Source: Lachnospiraceae bacterium
Lineage (GTDB): Bacteria > Bacillota > Clostridia > Lachnospirales > Lachnospiraceae
DNA length: 64,000 nucleotides
Direction: 5' to 3'
NCBI GenBank assembly: GCA_022845955.1
Contig: AP025576.1
Span: 3,534,001-3,598,000 of the forward strand
Shown: piece by piece, positions 6,964 through 15,594 of the stretch
Numbering within the stretch: position 1 is the first letter of the stretch
Layout: the number at the start of each line of letters is the position of its first letter
Notes under the pieces: generated by a model
What the model saw: only the letters and a program-made list of their open reading frames with translations
Told to the model about the DNA's origin: nothing
Databases searched by the model: none
Program-made: the position numbers and the translations under genes

Positions 6964-9201
6964 ATGGATACAGCGACGAAAAAACCGGAGTTATTGGCGC
7001 CCGCAGGAGACTATTCCTGTTTTCAGGCAGCTTTAAAGGCGGGAGCTGACGCCGTTTACATAGGAGGGCAGAGGTTCGGGGCAAGAGCTTTTGCAGGGAA
7101 TTTCAGTGATGAGGAAGTAGTGGAAGCGCTGCAGGAGGCACATTTTTATGGAAGGAAGCTGTATCTTACCGTAAATACGCTTCTTAAGCAGGAAGAGATA
7201 AAACAGCTGCCGGAATTTATGGCGCCCTTCTATGAGGCGGGGCTGGATGGCGTTATTGTGCAGGATATAGGGGCGCTGTCCCTGCTGGGGAACTGTTTTC
7301 CCTGTCTGGCGCTTCATGCCAGTACCCAGATGACAATTACCGATGTGAGAGGGGCCGTATTCCTGAAAAAGCTCGGCGTATCGAGAGTAGTTCCCGCCAG
7401 AGAGCTGACGCTGCCTGAAGTGGAGGCTTTGTGCCGGGAAAGCGGTATGGAGGTTGAGGCTTTTATCCATGGTGCAATGTGTTATTGTTACTCCGGACAA
7501 TGTCTGTTCAGCAGTCTTTTGGGGGGACGCAGCGGTAACAGGGGAAGATGCGCCCAGCCCTGCCGCCAGCCTTACCGGATTCGGACAGATAAAACAGGGG
7601 CGGAATGCTATCCGCTGAGTCTGAAGGATATGTGTACCATACAGTTTCTTCCGGATCTGATTAAGGCGGGCATTGATTCCTTTAAAATAGAAGGCAGGAT
7701 GAAAAAGCCGGAATATGTGGCTGGGGTCACAAGTGTATACCGGCGCAGGATTGATACGTATCTGCAGGATCCGGAAAAGGACAGAGGGGTGTCAGACAAG
7801 GATATGCATATCCTTTCCTCCCTTTATATACGGAGTGAAATCAGCGGAGGCTATTATCACCGCCATAACGGAAAAGAGATGGTTACCCTGGAACAGCCGG
7901 GCTATGCGGGCTGCGATGAAGATGTACTGCAAACGGTGCGGACGGAAATCCTTGGAAAAGAGCTTTCCGTCCCGGTTGCCCTGAAGGCATATCTGTATCC
8001 GGGAAGCCCCCTGCGCCTTGAAGCGTGGGAAGGTACATCGCCGGAAGGGGCTGCTGCCGTCTTTGCGGAGGGGCAGCTGGTGCAGACGGCTTCCAACCGG
8101 CCTCTTGGCGCTGCGGATGTGAAAAAGCAGCTGGGAAAAACCGGAGGGAGCGGATTCCGGGCGGAGTGTATCCAGGTGGAGATGGCAGACAATGCATTTC
8201 TTCCCATAAAGGCTCTGAATGAAGTCCGGAGACAGGTGCTGGAATTACTGAAGGAAAAGCGGACGGCGAAGAAGAACCGGCTGGAAGCATTGCCGGCCTG
8301 TCCGTCCGGTGCCGGAACAGGAACCGGGAACGAAGAGGAATTTCCTGCGGTTTTGGGAAAAACACGGCTTCATGTTTCGGTGCGGACACAGGAACAGCTT
8401 CAGGCCTGCCTGCGGGAAGGTGTGGAACGGATTTACCTGTCTCATTCCCTCCTGTATGGCATGGATGAAGTACAGCTGTGGGACGGGAAGAGAAAACGGA
8501 ACAATACAGAATGGTTTCTTTCGCTTCCGGCCATTGTGCGCAGAGGCGATGAACGCAGGTTGGAGAGACTGGCGGAAATCCTGAAAACAGGTATTTTTGA
8601 GGGCGTACAGATCGCCGGGCCGGGTGAAAAGCAATGGCTGGAGGAGATTGGCTGGCAGGGAAAAACAGCTTTGGATCACCGCGTATATATATGGAACAGG
8701 GAAACCTATGATTTCTGGGCGGATCGGATGGACACCTATTGCGCCCCCCTGGAACTGAACCGGAGAGCGCTGTTTGAACTGCCGGGAGAGAAGCAGGAGC
8801 TTCTCGTTTATGGGAAAATACCTATGATGGTTACTGCGAACTGTATCCGCAAAACATCAGGCAGATGTCTGAAGGAAAGGGGAAATACAGATGTCTGCGC
8901 GCAGAGCAGGGTATGTCTGCTGGACAGATACCAGACCGGGTTCCCGGTGGAGACAGACTGCGGCTATTGTTACAATATCATTTATAATTCCGTCCCTCTT
9001 TCCCTTCATGCGTATATGGGGGAAATAGGAAAACACAAAGTCGGAGCTGTCCGTCTGGATTTCCTGGATGAGAAGGAAGAACAGGCCAGACAGAGGATTG
9101 CTCTTTTCCGCAGACTTCCGGAAAAGGACAAAGAGTCCGGGCTGCTTTCAGACATCGATTGGAAATTTACAACAGGGCATTATAAAAAAGGAGCTGAATG
9201 A
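6964..9201 (+). CDS. U32 family peptidase / RlhA-like protein with DUF3656-type C-terminal region
   Basis: 745 residues, the long form of the family. The N-terminal TIM-barrel-like part begins PELLAPAGDYSCFQAALKAG and contains the U32 signature around EAFIHGAMCYCYSGQCLFSS. Cysteines there and in GRCAQPCRQPY probably bind an Fe-S cluster, as in the RlhA and TrhP relatives that hydroxylate RNA. Peptidase activity for this family is doubtful. I chose the ATG at 6964, which has GGAAAGGAAGG just ahead, rather than upstream in-frame codons that run through the zapA terminator. Its stop overlaps the next start (ATGA). Confidence 0.85.
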   Translation: MDTATKKPELLAPAGDYSCFQAALKAGADAVYIGGQRFGARAFAGNFSDEEVVEALQEAHFYGRKLYLTVNTLLKQEEIKQLPEFMAPFYEAGLDGVIVQDIGALSLLGNCFPCLALHASTQMTITDVRGAVFLKKLGVSRVVPARELTLPEVEALCRESGMEVEAFIHGAMCYCYSGQCLFSSLLGGRSGNRGRCAQPCRQPYRIRTDKTGAECYPLSLKDMCTIQFLPDLIKAGIDSFKIEGRMKKPEYVAGVTSVYRRRIDTYLQDPEKDRGVSDKDMHILSSLYIRSEISGGYYHRHNGKEMVTLEQPGYAGCDEDVLQTVRTEILGKELSVPVALKAYLYPGSPLRLEAWEGTSPEGAAAVFAEGQLVQTASNRPLGAADVKKQLGKTGGSGFRAECIQVEMADNAFLPIKALNEVRRQVLELLKEKRTAKKNRLEALPACPSGAGTGTGNEEEFPAVLGKTRLHVSVRTQEQLQACLREGVERIYLSHSLLYGMDEVQLWDGKRKRNNTEWFLSLPAIVRRGDERRLERLAEILKTGIFEGVQIAGPGEKQWLEEIGWQGKTALDHRVYIWNRETYDFWADRMDTYCAPLELNRRALFELPGEKQELLVYGKIPMMVTANCIRKTSGRCLKERGNTDVCAQSRVCLLDRYQTGFPVETDCGYCYNIIYNSVPLSLHAYMGEIGKHKVGAVRLDFLDEKEEQARQRIALFRRLPEKDKESGLLSDIDWKFTTGHYKKGAE

Positions 9202-10811
9202 CGGAAATGGAGCAATATATTATTGTCTATTCCAGGTATATAATCACTCTGTTCATGGTATTGTATTCGGTCCTTGCCTTTATCCGGATTTTTTCCCGGG
9301 GAAAGCAGGGGCGTAAAAAGGCCCCGTTTTCGGGGCTTGACAATGTACAGAGCATTCTTATCTTTCTGATACAATTTGCCGCATTTTTAACCATCTGTGT
9401 GGAAAAAGGGGATGTGGATTATCTGTTTTTTTACGCACTGGCCCAGATAGCCCTGTTTTCCTCAATGATGATATTTTCTATGGCGTATCCGGAAATAAAC
9501 CGCCTTCTGGTAAATAATATGTGTCTGCTTCTGGGGACGGGTTTTATAATGCTTACCAGGCTGGATATTGCCAAGGCGGGCAAACAGCTGCTCATTGCTT
9601 CCGCATCCCTGGCAGTCAGCATGGCGGTTCCGTTTATTATCCGACGGTTCCGGTTCTGGAAGGAGCTGACCTGGGTTTATGCAGGCGTGGGGATAACAGC
9701 TCTGGGGGTTGTGCTTATCCTGGGGCAGGTCACCCATGGATCCAAGCTTTCTTTTACTTTGGGCGGAATCACTTTTCAGCCGTCGGAATTTGTGAAGATC
9801 CTGTTTTTGTTTTGTATGGCGGCCATACTCTGGGAGGACGCTTCCCTGAAAAATGTGGTTATAAGCGGTGTGACGGCCGCCGCCCATGTGCTCATACTTG
9901 TCCTATCCAAAGATTTGGGGAGCGCTTTGATTTTCTTTGCCGCTTACGTGTTTCTGGTGTTTTTTGCCACGGGTAAAATAAGGTATCTCCTTGCGGGAGG
10001 CGCAGGAGGCTGTGCGGCTTCCTATCTGGCGTACCTGCTGTTTGCCCATGTAAAGGTAAGGGTACAGGCATGGAAGGATCCCTGGAGTGTGATTGACAGC
10101 CAGGGATATCAGATTACACAGTCACTGTTTGCCATGTCCCGGGGAAGCTGGTTCGGGCTTGGCATCGGCCAGGGGACGCCGAAAGATATCCCCTATGTGG
10201 AGACTGATTTTATATTTGCCGCTATTACGGAGGAACTGGGGATAGTGTTTGCTATATGTATTATCCTGATATGCATTTCCTGTTTTTTTATGATTCTCAA
10301 GATTGCAGCATCTTCCGACGATTCTTTTTTCCGGCTTGTGGCATCCGGCTTTGGTATAATGTATATCTTTCAGATTTTTCTTACCATAGGAGGCGGTACT
10401 AAATTCATACCGCTGACGGGGGTAACCCTCCCGCTGATCAGCTATGGGGGAAGCAGCGTTATGACCACACTGATCCTGTTTTCCATAATACAGGGGATCT
10501 GGATCCGGGAACGGGATGCACGGGAAAAACGGCGGATGAACTATCCCTACGTTCAGGAAGAACGCAGGAGGCAGAAAGATTTGGGAGTTCGCGGACCTTA
10601 TGAGGACGAGGAACCGGAAGAGGATGAATGTGAAGAAGAAGGCTGGGACGGAAATGAGTACGAAGAAGAATACGAAGACGACTTTGAAGAAAGCTACGAC
10701 AACGGGCCGGAAGAAGAAATCATCTGGGACGACGAAATGGAAGCAGAGCGTTCCCGGGAAGAGTTCCTCAGGCGCGGAAGTAAAAATATACGATACCCGA
10801 AAGGGAAATAG
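9198..10811 (+). CDS. SEDS family peptidoglycan polymerase (FtsW/RodA/SpoVE type)
   Basis: 537 residues with about ten membrane helices. SEDS proteins polymerise glycan strands from lipid II and work with a class B PBP. Family segments include SKLSFTLGGITFQPSEFVKI, VLSKDLGSALIFF and TGVTLPLISYGGSSVMTTL. The start overlaps the U32 stop (ATGA). The last ~75 residues form a very acidic cytoplasmic tail, and over at least its final 125 bp the same DNA is read in another frame as the basic N-terminus of the next gene. I cannot say whether it serves division, elongation or sporulation. Confidence 0.92.
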   Translation: MTEMEQYIIVYSRYIITLFMVLYSVLAFIRIFSRGKQGRKKAPFSGLDNVQSILIFLIQFAAFLTICVEKGDVDYLFFYALAQIALFSSMMIFSMAYPEINRLLVNNMCLLLGTGFIMLTRLDIAKAGKQLLIASASLAVSMAVPFIIRRFRFWKELTWVYAGVGITALGVVLILGQVTHGSKLSFTLGGITFQPSEFVKILFLFCMAAILWEDASLKNVVISGVTAAAHVLILVLSKDLGSALIFFAAYVFLVFFATGKIRYLLAGGAGGCAASYLAYLLFAHVKVRVQAWKDPWSVIDSQGYQITQSLFAMSRGSWFGLGIGQGTPKDIPYVETDFIFAAITEELGIVFAICIILICISCFFMILKIAASSDDSFFRLVASGFGIMYIFQIFLTIGGGTKFIPLTGVTLPLISYGGSSVMTTLILFSIIQGIWIRERDAREKRRMNYPYVQEERRRQKDLGVRGPYEDEEPEEDECEEEGWDGNEYEEEYEDDFEESYDNGPEEEIIWDDEMEAERSREEFLRRGSKNIRYPKGK

Positions 10812-12210
10812 AAACCTGATCGGGAGCGCGGTATTTTTCTGTTGTCTCTTTGCCGGCCTGATTGTTTATCTTTGTGTGTATGTTTCCTCAAATTCCGAGG
10901 CTTTGTTTAATAACAGCTATAACAGCAGACAAAGTGTATTGGCAACAAAAAATGCAAGAGGGACGATTTATTCCTCCGGAGGGGATATTCTGGCCCAGAC
11001 TGTGACAGCCGGGGATGGAAAAGAAACGAGGAGTTACCCTTATGACAATATGTTCGCCCATATCGTCGGCTATTCCACAAAAGGAAAGACAGGCCTGGAG
11101 AGCCTGGCCAACTATTATCTGATCAATACCTCCGCCACCGTAGCACAGCAGGCCGAAAACTCCGCCGCGGGGCGGAAAAATCCCGGTAATAACCTGTATA
11201 CCACACTGGATTTGGGACTCCAGCAGACGGCCTACAATGCCATGGGGATTTACAAAGGGGCGATTGTGGTTATGGAGGTGGATACCGGGAAGATACTCGC
11301 CATGGTATCAAAACCGGATTTTAATCCCAATGAAATTGCACAAATATGGGAGAAGGTAACTTCCGATACGGAAAATTCCCCCCTTTTAAACCGGGCGGCC
11401 CAGGGGATCTATCCTCCCGGATCCACCTTTAAAATTGTTACTGCCCTGGAATATATAAAAGAGAATCCTGACACCTGGAAAAGCTACAGCTACCAGTGCA
11501 GCGGAAGCTTTACCCACGGGGATAACACTATCCGCTGTTATCATGGCAGCAAACACGGACAGGTAAGCTTTGAACGCTCTTTTGCCAAATCCTGCAATTC
11601 CTCCTTTGCCAACATTGGCATGTCGTTAAATAAAACGGAATTTATCAGTACCATGCAGGATTTGCTTTTCAATCAGGAGCTTCCCGTGGATATTCCCTAT
11701 TCCCAGAGCCATATCCAGCTGACACAGGACAGCGATGACGAAGATATGATTCAGACAGTTATCGGCCAGGGCAAGACACAGATCACCCCTCTGCATCTGT
11801 GCATGATTACCTCAGCTATTGCCAATGACGGAATTCTCATGCGGCCCTATGAAATGGAACGGATAGAAAGCGCGGAGGGTAAAATTATAAAACAGTTTCA
11901 GGCGGAGCAGTATGGGGTCTTGATGACACCGGAGGAATCGGCCTCCTTACGTGAGTTGATGACGGATGTGGTGGAGGAAGGAACCGCCTCCAAGCTTTCC
12001 GGCCTTTCCTACACGGCTGCGGGTAAAACCGGTTCTGCGGAATTCAATGCAGTAAAAGGGGATTCCCATGCATGGTTTACCGGTTTCGCCCCTGCGGATG
12101 ACCCGGAAATCGCCGTGACGGTGATCATTGAAGGGATTGGATCCGGAGGAGACTATGCTGTCCCCATTGCAAAAAGAGTGTTTGATGCCTACTTTGAATC
12201 CGGTTTTTAA
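10654..12210 (+). CDS. Class B penicillin-binding protein (transpeptidase), PbpA-like
   Basis: About 518 residues. It cross-links peptidoglycan and should be the partner of the SEDS protein encoded just upstream. A Lys-rich cytoplasmic N-terminus is followed by one membrane helix (about residues 57-77). The transpeptidase motifs are all present: STFK with Ser 257 and Lys 260, SCN at 313-315, and KTGS at 458. The start is uncertain: the only in-frame starts ahead of the helix are ATG 10654, TTG 10684 and more upstream ATGs (10600, 10624), all inside the SEDS gene in a different frame. It is shorter than typical PBP2 and similar in size to actinobacterial PbpA. Confidence 0.88.
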   Translation: MSTKKNTKTTLKKATTTGRKKKSSGTTKWKQSVPGKSSSGAEVKIYDTRKGNRNLIGSAVFFCCLFAGLIVYLCVYVSSNSEALFNNSYNSRQSVLATKNARGTIYSSGGDILAQTVTAGDGKETRSYPYDNMFAHIVGYSTKGKTGLESLANYYLINTSATVAQQAENSAAGRKNPGNNLYTTLDLGLQQTAYNAMGIYKGAIVVMEVDTGKILAMVSKPDFNPNEIAQIWEKVTSDTENSPLLNRAAQGIYPPGSTFKIVTALEYIKENPDTWKSYSYQCSGSFTHGDNTIRCYHGSKHGQVSFERSFAKSCNSSFANIGMSLNKTEFISTMQDLLFNQELPVDIPYSQSHIQLTQDSDDEDMIQTVIGQGKTQITPLHLCMITSAIANDGILMRPYEMERIESAEGKIIKQFQAEQYGVLMTPEESASLRELMTDVVEEGTASKLSGLSYTAAGKTGSAEFNAVKGDSHAWFTGFAPADDPEIAVTVIIEGIGSGGDYAVPIAKRVFDAYFESGF

Positions 12211-12276
12211 AGGCCATTCCCCATCCCGCCGCCCTGTGCCTGCCGTCCGCCCTTAGCGGCAGCATCAAATTTATAC

Positions 12277-12305
12277 TTGCCTTACCTACTCTTTTGGGAT
12301 ATACT
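12277..12305 (+). promoter_or_regulatory. Promoter for the NUDIX gene
   Basis: -35 TTGCCT (12277-12282) and -10 TATACT (12300-12305) with a 17-bp spacer. Confidence 0.65.
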
Positions 12306-12329
12306 TGAACTAGTTTAGCATGTATATGC

Positions 12330-12344
12330 TGCCGCAGAGCGGCA
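12330..12344. repeat. Short hairpin repeat, copy 1
   Basis: TGCCGC, AGA, GCGGCA: a perfect 6-3-6 palindrome in the 5' leader of the NUDIX gene, followed by TTCGCAGG. Related copies are at 12975 and 21021. Confidence 0.6.
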
Positions 12345-12383
12345 TTCGCAGGGCGGCATTCACACCATACAGGAGGAATTGCA

Positions 12384-12836
12384 ATGATAGAAGCAACTAG
12401 CTGTGGCGGTGTGGTTATTTTCCGTGGGAAAATTCTGCTTTTGTACAAGAATTTCAAGAATAAGTACGAAGGCTGGGTATTGCCAAAGGGAACGGTAGAG
12501 GCAGGAGAGGAATACAAGGATACGGCGCTCAGGGAGGTTCTTGAAGAAAGCGGTGCGAGAGCATCGATAATCAAGTATATCGGAAAGAGCGAGTATACCT
12601 TCAATGTGCCGGAGGATACTGTGGACAAGGAGGTTCACTGGTATTTGATGATGGCCGACAGTTATTACAGTAAACCACAGCGTGAGGAGTATTTTGTTGA
12701 CTCAGGATTTTACAAATATCATGAGGCTTACCATCTTCTTAAATTTGCCAATGAAAAGCAGATTCTGGAAAAAGCCTATCATGAATATCTGGAATTAAAG
12801 AAAAAAAATTTGTGGGGAAACAAAAAGTATTTTTGA
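12384..12836 (+). CDS. NUDIX hydrolase
   Basis: 150 residues. NUDIX enzymes cleave nucleoside diphosphates linked to another group. The NUDIX box is complete and ordered: GTVEAGEEYKDTALREVLEE followed by SGA, with the catalytic REVLEE acids. The N-terminus (SCGGVVIFRGKILLLY) and the WVLPKGTVE lead-in resemble diadenosine polyphosphate or dGTP-cleaning relatives. AGGAGG is present before the ATG. It has its own promoter and terminator, so it is monocistronic. The substrate is not predictable. Confidence 0.85.
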   Translation: MIEATSCGGVVIFRGKILLLYKNFKNKYEGWVLPKGTVEAGEEYKDTALREVLEESGARASIIKYIGKSEYTFNVPEDTVDKEVHWYLMMADSYYSKPQREEYFVDSGFYKYHEAYHLLKFANEKQILEKAYHEYLELKKKNLWGNKKYF

Positions 12837-12875
12837 GATTTCCGGCGTAAGCCGGAGACCGATACAGAAGGAAGG

Positions 12876-12910
12876 TGAGGCGGAATGGACATATTCCATG
12901 CCGCCTTTTT
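12876..12910 (+). terminator. Intrinsic terminator after the NUDIX gene
   Basis: AGGCGGAATGGA (12878-12889), loop, then TTCCATGCCGCCT and a T5 run. A long, GC-rich stem with one mismatch. Confidence 0.85.
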
Positions 12911-12974
12911 ATTCCCGCGGGGTACAAAACAAACGAGTACGCCTGCTGCGGGGTGTTTGACTAACATAAGAACG

Positions 12975-12987
12975 GCCGCAAAGCGGC
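12975..12987. repeat. Short hairpin repeat, copy 2, in a non-coding stretch
   Basis: GCCGC, AAA, GCGGC, followed by AGTTGCAGG and a second small hairpin (TGCAGG/CCTGCA). It lies in the 12911-13107 gap. Apart from a TGCTGCGGGGTGTTTGAC stretch at about 12943-12960, I see nothing else there. Confidence 0.5.
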
Positions 12988-13107
12988 AGTTGCAGGTCTG
13001 AGGGCCTGCAGACGGTTCCTAAAAATAAGTCCCTGCTATGAATAAAAAAGGTAAAATCAGGCAAATGTTAAGATAGCGGTACCATGTTGGCTGCCTGAGG
13101 AAAGAAA

Positions 13108-13428
13108 GTGATAGGCACAATGAAGTTCTACAGACATTTGTATGTCAGCGACAGTATCCGAAACCTGGAGAAGGTGAAGTGGAAGCTCCGCCATAATGCC
13201 GGACAGATTACGGTCTATATTATTGCACTGGCAAAATCCGACGATCAGCTGGATATTTTCCACTGCGCCCTTCTGCAGCAGAAATTCTATGAAAAGAAGG
13301 AGCTGTTTGTGGTGGGCCTGGCTTCCGGTTATGGGGAAGCGGTAGATATGGTGGTGGCTATGACGGAAAAGGTGGTTGCAGAAACAGGCGGGGCGGATAT
13401 CAAAAAATATATTTTGGAGCACAGGTAA
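13108..13428 (+). CDS. Conserved-looking small protein, function unknown
   Basis: 106 residues, no membrane helix or signal, mixed alpha/beta composition. I do not recognise a family. GAGG lies 7 bases before the GTG at 13108, favouring that start; an ATG at 13120 (MKFYRHLYV) is the alternative but sits 19 bases from the ribosome binding site. The central part (ITVYIIALAKSDDQLDIFHC) suggests a buried beta strand. It is 17 bp ahead of the DUF2953 gene and probably cotranscribed with it and gerW. Confidence 0.7.
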   Translation: MIGTMKFYRHLYVSDSIRNLEKVKWKLRHNAGQITVYIIALAKSDDQLDIFHCALLQQKFYEKKELFVVGLASGYGEAVDMVVAMTEKVVAETGGADIKKYILEHR

Positions 13429-13445
13429 CAGGAGCTGGGTAGCCT

Positions 13446-14453
13446 ATGGGATTGGTAATTAGCATTTTAAAAATACTGGGCATGATCCTGCTCGTCATAC
13501 TGGCTGTTCTTCTTTTACTTCTGCTCGTTATCCTTTTTATTCCCGTCAGATACCGGGCAAAAGGTGAAATCCCTGCAGAAGGCCGGCCGCACGGCATGGT
13601 AAGGGCCACATGGTTTCTCCGTGCTGTCAGTCTCCGTCTGGAATATGATTCCGGTAAATACAAGGATAACATCCATTACGAGCTCCGCATTCTGGGAATT
13701 TTGTTCCGGTTCAGACAAAAGGTGCGACCCCCTGAAAAATCGCAGGAGGAAGAAAAAGAAAAGGAAAAAGAAAGCAAAGAAAATACGGTTCCCGACCGGA
13801 AACAGCAGCCGGATAAGTCCGGTGAAGCCCTTGCGGAAAAGCCGGTGGAAGAGAAAAAGCAATTAGGTAACAGCCGGGAACAGACGGAACCTGCTAAGAA
13901 AGACAGGAAGCCGGGAAACTTTTCCGAAAAACAAGGGAAAGAAGAACAGAAAAAAGACAATTTTTTCACCCGGCTCTACAGGAAAATTTATTCTTTCTTC
14001 ATTACTCTTAAGAAAACTTTTCAGAATATCAGGTACACAATTACCCGGCTCTGTGATAAAATAAAGCGGATCCTGAAAAATCTGGAATATTATATGGATA
14101 TGTTAGGCCGGGAGGAAAACCTTCTGGTGCTCGGCAAAGTAAAAGGACAGACAGGAAGGCTTCTCAGGCATATACGGCCACAGAAGGCGGATGTGAAATT
14201 TATTGTGGGAACCGGGGATCCCGCTTCCACGGCGCAGATTCTTGCGGTACATGGAATATTATATCCTGTGATTGGCGAGACTGTTCATATCACTCCTGAT
14301 TTTGATGATATCCGTCTGGAAGGGGATTTTGATATCAGGGGAAGAGTCCGGGTTGCAGTGGTGCTGGATGTGGTGCTGCGAATTATATTGGATAAAAAGA
14401 CCTGGAGATTTATCAGACAGCTTAAAAAGGAGGAAATGACAAATGGCAGATAA
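13446..14453 (+). CDS. DUF2953 domain protein (YtfI-like)
   Basis: 335 residues. A strong N-terminal membrane helix (about 5-32) is followed by VRYRAKG, a beta-rich stretch, then a highly charged low-complexity linker (about 95-180, Lys/Glu/Gln), then a C-terminal amphipathic region. DUF2953 proteins precede ytfJ/gerW in Bacillus too, and here the stop overlaps the gerW start by 11 bp. The context therefore points to a spore-related membrane role. No catalytic motif is visible. Confidence 0.8.
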   Translation: MGLVISILKILGMILLVILAVLLLLLLVILFIPVRYRAKGEIPAEGRPHGMVRATWFLRAVSLRLEYDSGKYKDNIHYELRILGILFRFRQKVRPPEKSQEEEKEKEKESKENTVPDRKQQPDKSGEALAEKPVEEKKQLGNSREQTEPAKKDRKPGNFSEKQGKEEQKKDNFFTRLYRKIYSFFITLKKTFQNIRYTITRLCDKIKRILKNLEYYMDMLGREENLLVLGKVKGQTGRLLRHIRPQKADVKFIVGTGDPASTAQILAVHGILYPVIGETVHITPDFDDIRLEGDFDIRGRVRVAVVLDVVLRIILDKKTWRFIRQLKKEEMTNGR

Positions 14454-14853
14454 TAATAACGGTATCAATTCCGTAATGGAATCCCTTCTTAAGGGGGCAA
14501 ATGCGTTGATGTCGACAAAGACAGTGGTAGGAGAGGCAACGAAAATTGATGATACCATTATTGTCCCTCTTGTTGATGTGAGTTTCGGAGTGGGGGCCGG
14601 AGCCAGCCGCAACGGCGGTAAGGACGGAGGTGCCGGCGGGCTTTCCGGAAAAATGACGCCAAGTGCCGTTCTTCTTATTAAAAATGGGCAGACAAAGCTG
14701 GTGAATATCAAAAACCAGGACAGCATAACAAAGATTCTTGATATGATTCCGGATCTGGTTGATAAGTTCACAACCAAGGAAGAGACTATGATGAGTGATG
14801 AGGATGCCGAGAAAGCAGCATTCCCGTCCGGTGACGAAGATATTGTGGATTGA
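14443..14853 (+). CDS. GerW/YtfJ family spore protein
   Basis: 136 residues. The family is linked to spore germination and is found inside the developing spore in Bacillus. The N-terminus (NSVMESLLKGANALMSTKTV) and the core DDTIIVPLVDVSFGVGAG are diagnostic, followed by a Gly-rich loop. AAGGAGG lies 8 bases before the ATG, within the DUF2953 gene, so the two are coupled. The acidic tail is species-variable. A very long hairpin follows. Confidence 0.9.
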   Translation: MADNNNGINSVMESLLKGANALMSTKTVVGEATKIDDTIIVPLVDVSFGVGAGASRNGGKDGGAGGLSGKMTPSAVLLIKNGQTKLVNIKNQDSITKILDMIPDLVDKFTTKEETMMSDEDAEKAAFPSGDEDIVD

Positions 14854-14861
14854 CCGTAAAA

Positions 14862-14926
14862 CAGGAAAGGGCCGTCCGATTCATACAGCCGTGAGGATGT
14901 TGTATGAATCGGACGGCTCTTTCCTG
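14862..14926. terminator. 26-bp near-perfect hairpin after gerW
   Basis: Left arm 14862-14887 and right arm 14901-14926 are complementary over 26 positions with only one G-T pair; the loop is 13 nt. Only a short T-stretch lies inside the right arm. It may terminate transcription, but its length is unusual. Confidence 0.5.
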
Positions 14927-14961
14927 CATATGATAATAGTAAAGCCGGCAGGAGTAAGCAG

Positions 14962-15114
14962 ATGCGAGAGATGTGGAAAATAGTAGGAATTGTTGTATTC
15001 AGCATCGCCTTTGGTATGGTCCTTACGGTTCTCATTTCCAACAGGCTTGCCAGCCTGATTGTGGCAATTATCCTGCTGCTGGTCAGCTATAATATTATTT
15101 TCTGTGAAAGATAG
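14962..15114 (+). CDS. 50-residue membrane protein
   Basis: A short open frame, ATG 14962 to TAG 15112, with AGGAG 7 bases upstream. The product starts MREMWKIVGIVVFSIAFGMV and consists almost wholly of two hydrophobic helices (about 6-24 and 30-47) separated by ISNRLAS, ending FCER. No family recognised. It sits between the gerW hairpin and the rpmB terminator, so it is either read through from the gerW operon or has a promoter I cannot see. Good start signal and hydrophobic periodicity support a real gene. Confidence 0.65.
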   Translation: MREMWKIVGIVVFSIAFGMVLTVLISNRLASLIVAIILLLVSYNIIFCER

Positions 15115-15117
15115 GCA

Positions 15118-15168
15118 CAAAAAAAGACTGTCTGTAAATTCTCATTGAATTCTGGCAGTCTTATCTTT
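15118..15168 (-). terminator. Intrinsic terminator after rpmB
   Basis: On the minus strand AAGACTG pairs with CAGTCTT, with inner AATTC/GAATT pairing, followed by T7. It faces the small membrane protein gene and may work in both directions. Confidence 0.75.
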
Positions 15169-15214
15169 GTGTCAAATATTGCAGCAGAAGCGAAAATAAG
15201 GGACACATGCCCAA

Positions 15215-15400
15215 TTATGCTCTTTCAACTCTGCCGGACTTCAGACAGTTGGTACATACATGTAATTTCTTGGATGCGCCGTTAACCTTGCATTTTACAT
15301 TTTTAACGTTCGAATTCCAGATATGATTGGATCTTCTATGGGAATGGCTTACGTTGTTTCCAAAATGAGCACCCTTACCGCAAATATCACATTTTGCCAT
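15215..15400 (-). CDS. rpmB: 50S ribosomal protein L28
   Basis: 61 residues, starting MAKCDICGKGAHFGNNVSHS. Two CxxC pairs (CDIC and CTNC) form the zinc ribbon of the C+ form of L28. The upstream AGGAGGTGCGAAG site fixes the ATG at 15400. The longer in-frame extension upstream runs through the promoter and is not coding. It is transcribed alone, away from asp23, with its own promoter and terminator. Confidence 0.96.
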   Translation of the reverse strand: MAKCDICGKGAHFGNNVSHSHRRSNHIWNSNVKNVKCKVNGASKKLHVCTNCLKSGRVERA

Positions 15401-15446
15401 CTTCGCACCTCCTAAACCAAATAAATTTTCAGACCACAACATGTGT

Positions 15447-15475
15447 ATAATACCAGAAAAGTTATAGTTTGGCAA
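15447..15475 (-). promoter_or_regulatory. Promoter for rpmB
   Basis: Minus strand: -35 TTGCCA (15470-15475), 17-bp spacer, -10 TATTAT (15447-15452). Confidence 0.7.
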
Positions 15476-15527
15476 GCAAAATTTACAGCAAATTTTGTTT
15501 GCGATTTCTCTATAAATGAAATAAGAC

Positions 15528-15556
15528 TTCCATTTTTTTCGGAAAGCGGTTATAAT
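15528..15556 (+). promoter_or_regulatory. Promoter for the asp23 operon
   Basis: Perfect -10 TATAAT (15551-15556) with a weak -35 TTCCAT (15528-15533) at 17 bp, divergent from the rpmB promoter. Confidence 0.55.
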
Positions 15557-15594
15557 AAGCATATATTTTTCGGTAAGAAAGAAGGAGGTACTAC

